Part shown: in pieces, positions 33,783 through 41,810 of the stretch
Layout: each line of letters opens with the position of its first letter
Numbering within the stretch: position 1 is the stretch's first letter
NCBI RefSeq assembly: GCF_963666015.1
Contig: NZ_OY762555.1
Location: 2,170,001-2,234,000 of the forward strand
DNA: 64,000 bases
Direction: 5' to 3'
Source of the DNA: an uncultured Sphaerochaeta sp.
GTDB lineage: Bacteria > Spirochaetota > Spirochaetia > Sphaerochaetales > Sphaerochaetaceae
Translations under genes and position numbers: made by a program
The notes under the pieces: generated by a model
Told to the model about the DNA's origin: nothing
Databases searched by the model: none
Seen by the model: the letters and a program-made list of their open reading frames with translations, nothing else

Positions 33783-33822
33783 GTGTTCCGGATAGATTCA
33801 GGTCTATTCGGAACACTTTTTT
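33783..33822 (+). terminator. Terminator-like attenuator between tctC and tctB
   Basis: Fourteen-base stem GTGTTCCGGATAGA 33783-33796 with TCTATTCGGAACAC 33803-33816 (one G-T), followed by six T. The tctB ribosome site begins directly after it. Read-through would give fewer membrane subunits than receptor. Confidence 0.88.
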
Positions 33823-33833
33823 AGGAGGTCAAG

Positions 33834-34268
33834 ATGAATAAGCTTACTGGGAATCGAGTGTTTCTCCTTGTTGGTGCATTGGTGCTCATAGCCTTTGCCA
33901 CACAGATTCCAAAAATTCCAAATGGGGCCAAAGAATACCCACTTGTTTTATTGGTTGCGAGTATTGTAACTACTATTGTTCTGTTTTTCTTGCCACAAGG
34001 GAAGGAAGAGCCCATCGGTAAAGATGCCTCTATGAGGATTTTTGTCTTTGCTGCAATGATAGGTCTTTCACTTTATCTATTGACCAAAATTGGTTATATC
34101 TTATCAACAACCCTATTCATCTATGTCGGGTTGTGGTACTTGAAACTCAAGAGGAATCTTCTATTCTTCCTCTTTCCACTCGTTGTTACATTGTCCATGT
34201 ATTTTCTTTTTACACGTGGATTATCTGTGATTCTCCCCATGGGAGAGTGGTTCACTCTTTCTTTATAG
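33834..34268 (+). CDS. tctB: TTT transporter small membrane subunit (second TctB)
   Basis: A 144-residue protein with four hydrophobic helices, preceded by TAGGAGG at good spacing. The first helix VFLLVGALVLIAFATQIP is followed by the loop NGAKEYPLVLLVASI, matching the TctB layout with a shorter first loop than in the first copy. It pairs with the TctA subunit 13 bases downstream. Confidence 0.82.
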   Translation: MNKLTGNRVFLLVGALVLIAFATQIPKIPNGAKEYPLVLLVASIVTTIVLFFLPQGKEEPIGKDASMRIFVFAAMIGLSLYLLTKIGYILSTTLFIYVGLWYLKLKRNLLFFLFPLVVTLSMYFLFTRGLSVILPMGEWFTLSL

Positions 34269-34280
34269 GAGACGGAAATA

Positions 34281-35756
34281 ATGATTGAGAATATTATATT
34301 GGGAATCCAAGGTGTATTCACATTGGAAAACTTGCTCTTTGAATTCATTGGAGTGACGATTGGAATAATCTTTGGTGCTCTTCCAGGTTTCAGTGCCACG
34401 ATGGGTGTTGCTGTATTTGTTCCCTTCTCATATATATTGGAACCAGGCGCTGCAATGCTATTACTTAGTGGAGTATATTGTGGAGGGGTTTATGGAGGAT
34501 CCATTCCTGCTGTTCTGCTCGGGATTCCTGGTACGCCCGCGAGTGTCCCTACAAGTTTTGAAGGGAGAGCAATGGTAGCCCAGGGCAGAAGTGGAGAAGC
34601 ACTAGCAACCGTTACTTTTGCTTCCGCCTTTGGAGGTTTCATCTCTTCAATAGCACTGCTTCTCTTTGCGCCGTTGCTGGCTATAGTTGCCTTGAAGGTT
34701 GGTCCTCCAGAGCAAATGATGATAGCAATTTTTGGTTTGAGTGTAGTGTCGATGCTCAGTGAAGGGAATATGTTCAAGGGATTGTTCGTTGCCTTTGTGG
34801 CTCTGTTGATCTCAACGGTTGGACAGGATCCCATGCTTGGATTTCCAAGATTTACATTCGGCAATTTCATGCTTACCGGTGGTTTTGAAACAGTTTCCGT
34901 CCTGATTGGGTTGTTCAGCTTACCTGAAGTCTTCAAGATGCTGGAAAGCACAAAGACAGAAGAAAAGGCTTCCAAGGTCAGTAAATTGCGCCTAGATATC
35001 AAAGAGATAGTTTCAAACTGGGTAAATTTGATTCGATCGTCGTTGATCGGTATAGGTATTGGAATTATCCCAGCAGCAGGGCCGGATATCGCATCCTTTC
35101 TCTCATACAACGAGGCTAAGAAGGCAAGCAAACATCCTGAGAAATTCGGAAAAGGGAACCCTGAAGGGATCATTGCCAGTGAGGCGGCAAATAATGGAGT
35201 TACTGGTGGATCCTTGATTCCATTGCTTACGCTAAGTATTCCTGGTAGTGCTCCAGCAGCAATATTTCTTGGAGCGATGATTATTCATGGATTACGACCG
35301 GGGCCTCTGTTGTTTACTCAGCACGCTGGAACTGTCTATACCCTGTTAGTGGGATTTGCTGTTATCAATATCATGTTGTTTTTTGTTGGATGGGCCTTTT
35401 GTAGGTTTGCGGGAAAGATTCTTGTCATCCCAAAACAGATCCTTGCTATCATTATCGTTGTACTGGCAACAGTAGGCTCCTTTTCAATTCAGCAGAACAT
35501 GATGGATGTTGTGACCATGTATGTTGCAGGAATAATTGGGTATTTTATGCTGAAGTTCAATTACCCTCTTTCTCCTGTCGCTTTGGCATTACTCTTGGGA
35601 CCGATGCTTGAAGAGGCAATTACACTTACCAATACGATGTATTCAAATTTCTTCATGATTTTCACAAGACCGCTGACTGTTGTGTTTGGATTGTTCATTA
35701 TTGTGTCTTTCTTCTGGCCGATGATTAAGAAAAAATTCCTGCGGAGGAAGGTTTAA
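34281..35756 (+). CDS. tctA: TTT transporter large membrane subunit (second TctA)
   Basis: A 491-residue membrane protein with the family segments FGALPGFSATMGVAVFVPF, YGGSIPAVLLGIPGTPASV and IGIIPAAGPDIASFLSYNEAKK. It differs clearly from the first TctA in the window, so the two systems are not a recent duplication. The stop overlaps the amidohydrolase start (TAATG), coupling transport to the first enzyme. Confidence 0.92.
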   Translation: MIENIILGIQGVFTLENLLFEFIGVTIGIIFGALPGFSATMGVAVFVPFSYILEPGAAMLLLSGVYCGGVYGGSIPAVLLGIPGTPASVPTSFEGRAMVAQGRSGEALATVTFASAFGGFISSIALLLFAPLLAIVALKVGPPEQMMIAIFGLSVVSMLSEGNMFKGLFVAFVALLISTVGQDPMLGFPRFTFGNFMLTGGFETVSVLIGLFSLPEVFKMLESTKTEEKASKVSKLRLDIKEIVSNWVNLIRSSLIGIGIGIIPAAGPDIASFLSYNEAKKASKHPEKFGKGNPEGIIASEAANNGVTGGSLIPLLTLSIPGSAPAAIFLGAMIIHGLRPGPLLFTQHAGTVYTLLVGFAVINIMLFFVGWAFCRFAGKILVIPKQILAIIIVVLATVGSFSIQQNMMDVVTMYVAGIIGYFMLKFNYPLSPVALALLLGPMLEEAITLTNTMYSNFFMIFTRPLTVVFGLFIIVSFFWPMIKKKFLRRKV

Positions 35757-36892
35757 TGAGAACTACGATATTTGCTTCTGCACTGCTTTGGGGACCCGAA
35801 CTGGAGCTTAGAAAGGATCAATTGGTCACGATTGATGATGGTTTTATTGTATCCATTAATCAAGGGAAGCAGGATGATGCTGAAATAGTATTGGAGAAAG
35901 ACCATGTTCTTATGCCTGGAATGATCGATGCTCACACGCATCTTGCCTTGGATGCGAGACTTCCCGGACATCTGGATATGATGGAAGATGCTGAATCAAA
36001 GCAGACAATACGTGCTTTAAAAACAGTTCATGATAATCTACATGCAGGTATTACTGGATTGCGTTCAGTTGGTGATAGATATTATCTCGATGTACTCTTG
36101 CGTGATATGATTAACGAGGGGACTCTTGAAGGTCCTTGGATGCAGGTTGCTGGAATAGGTATGAAAGGACTTCATGGCCATGGGTATGTAGGAAAGAGTT
36201 TTAGTGGTAAGGAGGAGTTTCGACGCCAAGCTCGCCAGAACATGTTCAATCATACAGATTGGTTAAAGATATTTATCACAGCAGGAGCCCCTCCGAAAGG
36301 AAAACATGTTAACTGCTTTTTAACGAGGGAAGAGGTCCGGACTGTGGTGCAAGAGGCTGCTTCCTGTGGGCTTAAGACAAGTGCTCATTGCATAGGTGGA
36401 CAAGGCTTGCGGTATTGCACCGAAGAAGGGATAGATGTACTCGACCATTGCTATTGGGTGGACCAAACTGATATAGATCTTATAATGCAACATGATACCA
36501 CTGTGTGCTTTACTCCGGGAGTTTTTATGGATGATTCTCGGCTGCCTCTCTGTCCCCAAGGACATGTTGATAGTGTGATTAGGACAAGAGAAGAAGTGGT
36601 AAAACGATTGTCTAGTTTGGTAGGTGCAAAACCAAGATTCGTGATTGGAAGTGATGCATATCACGGCAACCTGTATAAGGAAATTGAATACATGGTAGCG
36701 TTGGGAATGAGTAGAAAAGAAGCTCTGAAGGGTGTCACTGTGAATGCCGGGAATGTGATGGACCAGACTGTTGGCGTTTTGCAGGAAGGATACCGTGCTG
36801 ATTTGATCACCGTAAAGGAGAATCCTCTCGTTACCCCGAACGCTTTAGCAGAAGTATCTTTCGTAATGAGGCAGGGTGTTCAGGTTCGCTAA
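35756..36892 (+). CDS. Metal-dependent amidohydrolase (imidazolonepropionase/prolidase-like)
   Basis: A 378-residue cytoplasmic enzyme. The metal-centre pattern is complete: DAHTHLALD, the Lys in WLKIFITAGA (candidate carbamate ligand), TSAHCIGG, LDHCYW and IGSDAYHG. It hydrolyses an amide, lactam or lactone bond. It is translated directly from tctA, so its substrate may be what this transporter imports, perhaps an N-acylated or cyclic amide of a carboxylic acid. The specific substrate cannot be read from the sequence. Confidence 0.85.
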   Translation: MRTTIFASALLWGPELELRKDQLVTIDDGFIVSINQGKQDDAEIVLEKDHVLMPGMIDAHTHLALDARLPGHLDMMEDAESKQTIRALKTVHDNLHAGITGLRSVGDRYYLDVLLRDMINEGTLEGPWMQVAGIGMKGLHGHGYVGKSFSGKEEFRRQARQNMFNHTDWLKIFITAGAPPKGKHVNCFLTREEVRTVVQEAASCGLKTSAHCIGGQGLRYCTEEGIDVLDHCYWVDQTDIDLIMQHDTTVCFTPGVFMDDSRLPLCPQGHVDSVIRTREEVVKRLSSLVGAKPRFVIGSDAYHGNLYKEIEYMVALGMSRKEALKGVTVNAGNVMDQTVGVLQEGYRADLITVKENPLVTPNALAEVSFVMRQGVQVR

Positions 36893-36910
36893 TCACGTAA
36901 GGAGGGTACA

Positions 36911-37882
36911 GTGAAACTGGGAAATACAACCATGGAAGTCTCTTCCATTGCACTAGGAACATGGGCAATGGGTGGTGGAGACAGCTGGGGAACCAGCGAT
37001 GAAACAGAGAGTATAAAAACAGTACATCGTGCACTGGAGAGAAGCATCAACTTCATCGATACTGCCCCTGCCTATGGGAATGGATTGAGTGAAGAGCTCC
37101 TTGCAAAAGCTCTCAAGGGAAAGCGCAATGAGTGTATCCTAGCGACCAAATGTGGTTTGATCTGGGGGCCTGAGGACGAGGGGTCGGTACACAAGAGTCG
37201 TGATGGAGTGGTTATCCGCCGCAATCTCAGCCCAAGCAGCATTATTGAACAGGTTGAGAAGAGCTTGAAACGACTTGAGACGGACCATATTGATCTGCTG
37301 CTAACCCACTGGCAGTCAATTCCCCCATATTTCACTCCCATCGAGGAGACGGTCCAGGCAATGGAGCGTCTGATTGAACAAGGAAAGATACGCAGCTATG
37401 GCGCATGCAACCTTACCCTGGAACAGTTGAAAGAGTACCAATCTTATGGAAGTCCTTCCTTGATCCAGGAACGGTTCAGCTTGCTTACCCGTAGTAAACA
37501 GACTCTAGCATCCTACTGTGCTGAGCATGGCATCACCTTCCAGGCATATAGCCCTCTTGAGCGGGGTTTGCTTACCGGGAAAGTCAATCTCGATACCAAG
37601 GTGGTGGGCACGGCGAAAGCTTCTGTATCTTGGTATGATGCAGAGCATCGACCCCAGGTTCTCCATATGCTTGACTCCTTAAAAGAGATGGCAGAAAGCT
37701 ATGGTTGTGCTGTAGGGAATCTCGTCATTGCTTGGACAAGACAGGCAGGAAAAACAATGAATGTTCTCTGTGGCGCACGCAAACCTGAGCAGATCGAGGA
37801 GAACAGCCAGGCCTTGTCAGTAGTGCTTTCTCAGAGGGACTGGAAAGCAATTGATGACCTAACAAAGCCTCTTTTGACATAG
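36911..37882 (+). CDS. Aldo/keto reductase
   Basis: A 323-residue NADPH-dependent oxidoreductase. The tetrad positions are visible: Asp and Tyr in FIDTAPAYGNGLSEELL, Lys in LATKCGL and His in LLTHWQS. The start is GTG six bases after GGAGGG. It is the last gene of the second TTT operon and probably interconverts an aldehyde or ketone intermediate with its alcohol. Confidence 0.88.
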   Translation: MKLGNTTMEVSSIALGTWAMGGGDSWGTSDETESIKTVHRALERSINFIDTAPAYGNGLSEELLAKALKGKRNECILATKCGLIWGPEDEGSVHKSRDGVVIRRNLSPSSIIEQVEKSLKRLETDHIDLLLTHWQSIPPYFTPIEETVQAMERLIEQGKIRSYGACNLTLEQLKEYQSYGSPSLIQERFSLLTRSKQTLASYCAEHGITFQAYSPLERGLLTGKVNLDTKVVGTAKASVSWYDAEHRPQVLHMLDSLKEMAESYGCAVGNLVIAWTRQAGKTMNVLCGARKPEQIEENSQALSVVLSQRDWKAIDDLTKPLLT

Positions 37883-37904
37883 TTCAGGAAGATAAACCCA
37901 ATAA

Positions 37905-37926
37905 AAGGCACCCAATCGGGTGCCTT
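37905..37926. terminator. Bidirectional terminator
   Basis: AAGGCACCC 37905-37913 with GGGTGCCTT 37918-37926, loop AATC, between the convergent reductase and DUF362 genes. Confidence 0.85.
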
Positions 37927-37952
37927 CTGTATGGTATCCATGAATCTGTGTC

Positions 37953-39053
37953 TTATTCAGCATTCAGTTCCTTGATGAACTTGATCATATCAATTGCCTT
38001 GGGAGGACAGCCGGGTAGGCTTTTCCCCAGACCCTTGGTGCAGATGCCAACACCGACCTTGGAAGGGTCATTCACCCCCTTGTACCCTTGTCCGATACAG
38101 ATATTCTGTTTGATGTTTTTCAAACGATTCACCTCATCAAGACGCTTAAGGGCATGTATCAGATTTCCATAACAAGCAGAGCATGCGCTATCTGGCTCAG
38201 TATAGCGACCAAGGTAGTTTGCCCTTCCTGTAGGGCGGGCGACAGGCTCATCGCTTGGTTCATTCAGCTGGATGATGTTGGTTCCCTCGAGATCAGTGGT
38301 TCCGACCCCCAGATGTTCTGCCATCTCGATATAGGGTACATCCTTGAGCTCAAAGCCCATAAGGGAGGCTCCGAAGCTGTCACAGAGAACACTGTCTCGG
38401 CAGGCAAACATCCGGTTGGTCTCAACAGGGTTACCCCCTTCCTCGAAATCAAGATCGCCGTTCAGGCTATCAACAATGACCAGATCTGCATCCCTCACTG
38501 CGTTGAGGGCAGCAATGGGGCGATGTAGTCCAAGGGAGTGGAACAACCGCTTGCTGCGGTCTGATAAACATCCCTTCATATTCTTTAGCGCACAGGTCAT
38601 CGCAGTCTGGCAATGTCCCTTCAAGACAGGCAGGCTGATCAGGAAATCAGTTTCCAGGATAGTTTTGCTAACTTCCATGGTGATTCCCTCTACGGTTTTT
38701 TTCTCATAGGTGTCATCCTTCACATCAACAAGGGGAACATTGTATTTCTTGCTGATCTGGTTGTAGCCATTGACCCTGAATCCCTCTTTGGTGGAATCGC
38801 CTACCCAGGCACTCTCCACAATTGAGATGTTGTGATATCCCTTTTCCTGGAGAAACTCGATGATGGAAACAACAATCTCAGGATGGGTGGTCGCTCCACT
38901 GTCAGCGGTTACAGCAACCACAAGATTGGGTTTGAGAGCGATGGATGCATTTTTATCGGGAAGAAGCCTTTCGATATCGATGGATTGCAGCAATGCTCTC
39001 GTCATGCTGTTTGCATCCGATCCGTAGGTGATGATGATGTCATCTTTATTCAT
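37953..39053 (-). CDS. DUF362 protein, possible iron-sulfur protein
   Basis: A 366-residue protein of the DUF362 family: ALKPNLVVAVTADSGATTHPEIV near the N terminus, then SLPVLKGHCQTAMTCALKNMKG, and NAVRDADLVIVDS. The C-terminal part carries cysteines in SACSACYGN, NICIGQ and GICTKGLGKSLPGCPP that could bind a cluster. The start overlaps the GntR stop by four bases (ATGA), so regulator and DUF362 gene form an operon. The reaction is unknown; an electron-transfer or dehydratase-like role in the local pathway is a guess. Confidence 0.8.
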   Translation of the reverse strand: MNKDDIIITYGSDANSMTRALLQSIDIERLLPDKNASIALKPNLVVAVTADSGATTHPEIVVSIIEFLQEKGYHNISIVESAWVGDSTKEGFRVNGYNQISKKYNVPLVDVKDDTYEKKTVEGITMEVSKTILETDFLISLPVLKGHCQTAMTCALKNMKGCLSDRSKRLFHSLGLHRPIAALNAVRDADLVIVDSLNGDLDFEEGGNPVETNRMFACRDSVLCDSFGASLMGFELKDVPYIEMAEHLGVGTTDLEGTNIIQLNEPSDEPVARPTGRANYLGRYTEPDSACSACYGNLIHALKRLDEVNRLKNIKQNICIGQGYKGVNDPSKVGVGICTKGLGKSLPGCPPKAIDMIKFIKELNAE

Positions 39054-39700
39054 GCATTGTCCTTTCCTAAATGACTGGTGAGATCGTGGGTGATGTGTTC
39101 ATAAAGCATGTGCTTGCACGCTTCTTTTTCTCCGTTTTTCAACAAGCTCATCATCTGGGCATGCTGGCCAAGGTAGTAGGAAAGCTCATCTTCAGGAAGG
39201 TTCTGTGCAATTCTGAGCTGCTGGATTTTTGCATCAAGACGCTCACAGATGCTGATCAGGGCACTATTCCTACTGGCTTTGATCAATGCAAGATGGAACA
39301 GGCTGTCCTGTTCAAAAACGGTAGCCCTGTCCCCGATTCCCATTGCATACTGACAGTCGGCTGCATAACGGGAGAGTTCCTTTACATTTTCCGCGTATGA
39401 ATCCTCATCAATCGAATCGATGGCAAGTTGTTCCAATGAGACCCGGACCTTTGCGATATCATCCGCTTCCTGGGGAGAGATGATTGAAACCACAGCGTGG
39501 CTTCTGGGCTTGATGGTTACAAGTCCATACTCTGCCAAGCGTCTGATAGCTTCCCTTATCGGAGTCCTTGAAACTCCAAATTGTTCTGCAAGGGACTCTT
39601 CCGGGATTTTCATCCCTCCCTTGAGCTGGCCAGAGAGGATCTGGTCCTTGAGCATGGTATAAACTTGGTCAGAAAGACTATTTTGTATACATTTAGGCAT
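39050..39700 (-). CDS. GntR-family regulator (FCD type), probable master repressor of the carboxylate island
   Basis: A 216-residue regulator. The N-terminal winged helix contains KIPEESLAEQFGVSRTPIREAIRRLAEYGLV, followed by an FCD-type helical effector domain (LEQLAIDSIDE, QDSLFHLALIKASRNSALI). The ATG at 39700 is chosen because GGGGG lies eight bases upstream; the ATG at 39715 has no site. Near-identical palindromes TTGTRTACAA occur upstream of its own gene, within its first codons and before three neighbouring operons, which makes it the best candidate for their common repressor. The effector is probably a pathway carboxylate. Confidence 0.88.
   Translation of the reverse strand: MPKCIQNSLSDQVYTMLKDQILSGQLKGGMKIPEESLAEQFGVSRTPIREAIRRLAEYGLVTIKPRSHAVVSIISPQEADDIAKVRVSLEQLAIDSIDEDSYAENVKELSRYAADCQYAMGIGDRATVFEQDSLFHLALIKASRNSALISICERLDAKIQQLRIAQNLPEDELSYYLGQHAQMMSLLKNGEKEACKHMLYEHITHDLTSHLGKDNA
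39683..39692. promoter_or_regulatory. Operator-like site within the first codons of the GntR gene
   Basis: TTGTATACAT, nine of ten bases of the palindrome. It may be a roadblock or a second autoregulatory site, or may occur by coding chance. Confidence 0.4.
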
Positions 39701-39761
39701 ACTTGGTACCCCCATTAACTAATACTACTGTAAAAGGAATTTTCTGGTAAGTCAATGTTAA

Positions 39762-39771
39762 TTGTGTACAA
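39762..39771. promoter_or_regulatory. Operator-like site upstream of the GntR gene
   Basis: TTGTGTACAA, nine of ten bases of the palindrome, 62 bases before the GntR start. It suggests autoregulation. Confidence 0.5.
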
Positions 39772-39888
39772 AAAACATATTGTAAAAATTTCACGCTTTC
39801 TTTGCATGTACCTACACAAGAAATGCACAGTATTTATATATGGAAACATCAAATTGATAAAAATTTCTAAAGAAGTACAAGAATTCCT

Positions 39889-39937
39889 TTGACAAGGATT
39901 GCTGTCCATGGTATCACTATTGTATACAGTACACAAT
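39889..39937 (+). promoter_or_regulatory. Promoter with overlapping GntR-type operator for the transketolase operon
   Basis: TTGACA 39889-39894, spacer 17, TATCAC 39912-39917, then TTGTATACAGTACACAAT (39920-39937) over the expected start. The order and distances match those at 32736-32782. Confidence 0.7.
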
Positions 39938-39993
39938 GCACTGCTTGTTAGACTAAACCAATAGCAAGAAACAGTGAATAAGGAGTTTCCTAG

Positions 39994-40884
39994 ATGAATA
40001 CAACAGTCAAGGAGTTGCTCAGCCAGAAAGACAGAAAGTTCAATGCAAAGGAACTTGCACTGCTGGCAGCATATTTTAGGAGCGTGATGTTCGATACCCT
40101 CCACACAAGTGGAACCGGACACTGGGGTGGAGCCGCTTCAAGTGCCGAATTGACCACCTGCCTCTATTTCAATCGGCTCAATATCAAGAGTGACGATCCC
40201 CAGTGGGAAGATCGCGACCGTGTAGTACTTTCGAAGGGACATGCTTCGATGAATCTCTACACCATGCTTGCCCACCGGGGGTATTTTCCGGTTGAGGAAC
40301 TTCCAACCTTCCGTACCTTGAATACCCGATTGCAGGGTCACCCCTGTATGAAGACCCTCCCCGGTGTTGATATGTCCACCGGAGCCCTGGGGCACGGGCT
40401 TTCCATCGGATTGGGAATGGCCTTAGCTGCAAAGCAGTCTGGGAAGCAGTTCTGGACCTACGTTATCAGTGGTGAAGGGTGTTTGAATGAGGGGCAGAGT
40501 TGGGAAGCTCTCATGAGTGCAGCAAAGTTCAAGCCTGAGCATTTCGTCCTCATGATCGATTACAACAAGGTTCAGCTTGATGGAACCGCTGATGAAATCA
40601 TGCCGCTCGACCCGCTTGCTGACAAACTCAAGTCATTCGGCTGGAATGTTGCTGATAAAGCCTACGATGGAAACAACACCGAAGAGGTGATGGAGTCCTT
40701 CGCATGGATGGATAGTGACAACCAGTGGCCGAAAGCTGTTATCTATAATACTGTGAAAGGAAAGGGTGTCTCCTTCACTGAAGGAAAAAATACTTGGCAT
40801 GGAGCTGTCATCGATGATGACTCATACGCTAAGGGTATGATTGAATTGAATGCTGACATTGAGAAGAAGGAGGCCTCCCTATGA
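39994..40884 (+). CDS. Transketolase, N-terminal (thiamine-diphosphate) subunit
   Basis: A 296-residue subunit holding the TPP-binding half. GHWGGAASSAELTTCLYF and SKGHAS carry contact histidines, and ISGEGCLNEGQSWEALMSAA with the later YNK is the Mg-TPP motif (GDG replaced by GEG). Split transketolases of this type commonly act on non-standard substrates in catabolic clusters, such as apulose 4-phosphate or sulfosugar phosphates, rather than in the pentose pathway. It overlaps the C-terminal subunit gene by four bases. Confidence 0.92.
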   Translation: MNTTVKELLSQKDRKFNAKELALLAAYFRSVMFDTLHTSGTGHWGGAASSAELTTCLYFNRLNIKSDDPQWEDRDRVVLSKGHASMNLYTMLAHRGYFPVEELPTFRTLNTRLQGHPCMKTLPGVDMSTGALGHGLSIGLGMALAAKQSGKQFWTYVISGEGCLNEGQSWEALMSAAKFKPEHFVLMIDYNKVQLDGTADEIMPLDPLADKLKSFGWNVADKAYDGNNTEEVMESFAWMDSDNQWPKAVIYNTVKGKGVSFTEGKNTWHGAVIDDDSYAKGMIELNADIEKKEASL

Positions 40885-41798
40885 GCGATGCCATGAGAGA
40901 TGCTTTCGGCAAGAAGCTTGCCGAATTGGGTGCTACCCATCCTGAGTTGGTGGTGTTTGATGCTGATGTATCTTCCTCCACCAAGAGTGCATATTTTGGG
41001 AAGGCTTTTCCCGACCGCTTCTACAATGTAGGAGTGGCTGAGGCGAATATGGTCGATATTGCTGCAGGTATGGCAACTGCTGGATACCATCCTGTGGTTA
41101 ATGCTTTTGCCATCTTCCTTGCCCTGAAAGCTACCGACCAGATTCGTAATACCCTCTGCTATAACAAGCTTCCTGTCATTATCGCAGGAGCCTATGGTGG
41201 TCTTTCCGACTCCTTTGATGGAGCAAGTCACCAAGCAATAACTGACATTGCCATCATGAGAGCACTGCCGAATATGCAGGTTATCGTTCCTGGTGATGCC
41301 AAACAAGCTGAGCAGGCATTGGAATATGCACTGAAGCAGAAGGGTCCTGTGTATATCAGGCTTAACCGTAATGCAATGCCTGATCTTCCTGCCTCTGATA
41401 CAATCGGGACAGTCTGTACTGCAAGTGGAAGTGATGTAACTATCGCAGCGAACGGTATTACTGCAAGCTTCGCCAATGAGGCAGCCGCTCTGCTCCAGAA
41501 AGAGGGAATCAAGGCTGAGGTGTTGAGTGTACCTGTAGTCAAGCCTCTTGATGTCCAGTCCCTCAAGGACAGCGTAGCCAAGACCGGTAAGCTACTTTGT
41601 GTCGAAGAGCATGTGCTCGCTGGTGGATTTTCCAGTGCTGTCAGTGAGGCCTTTATGAAGGAAGGAATTTCCTGTAGATTTGATGCTATAGGAATCGAGG
41701 ATGTATTTACCGAGACTGGTCCTTATGAACCTCTCTTGGCAAAATATGGAATAAGCGCAGAGAATATTGCAGAACGCGCAAAAAAACTTTGCAAATAA
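40881..41798 (+). CDS. Transketolase, C-terminal subunit
   Basis: A 305-residue subunit with the pyrimidine-binding and C-terminal domains. DADVSSSTKSAYFGKAFPDRF, the GVAEANMVDIAAGMATAG segment with the TPP-activating Glu, and SFDGASHQAITDIAIMRALP are typical. Together with the preceding gene it forms the full two-subunit enzyme, which moves a two-carbon ketol unit between sugar phosphates. Ribosome site AAGGAGG lies 8-14 bases before the ATG, inside the upstream gene. Confidence 0.92.
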   Translation: MSDAMRDAFGKKLAELGATHPELVVFDADVSSSTKSAYFGKAFPDRFYNVGVAEANMVDIAAGMATAGYHPVVNAFAIFLALKATDQIRNTLCYNKLPVIIAGAYGGLSDSFDGASHQAITDIAIMRALPNMQVIVPGDAKQAEQALEYALKQKGPVYIRLNRNAMPDLPASDTIGTVCTASGSDVTIAANGITASFANEAAALLQKEGIKAEVLSVPVVKPLDVQSLKDSVAKTGKLLCVEEHVLAGGFSSAVSEAFMKEGISCRFDAIGIEDVFTETGPYEPLLAKYGISAENIAERAKKLCK

Positions 41799-41810
41799 GG
41801 AGATACTGAT

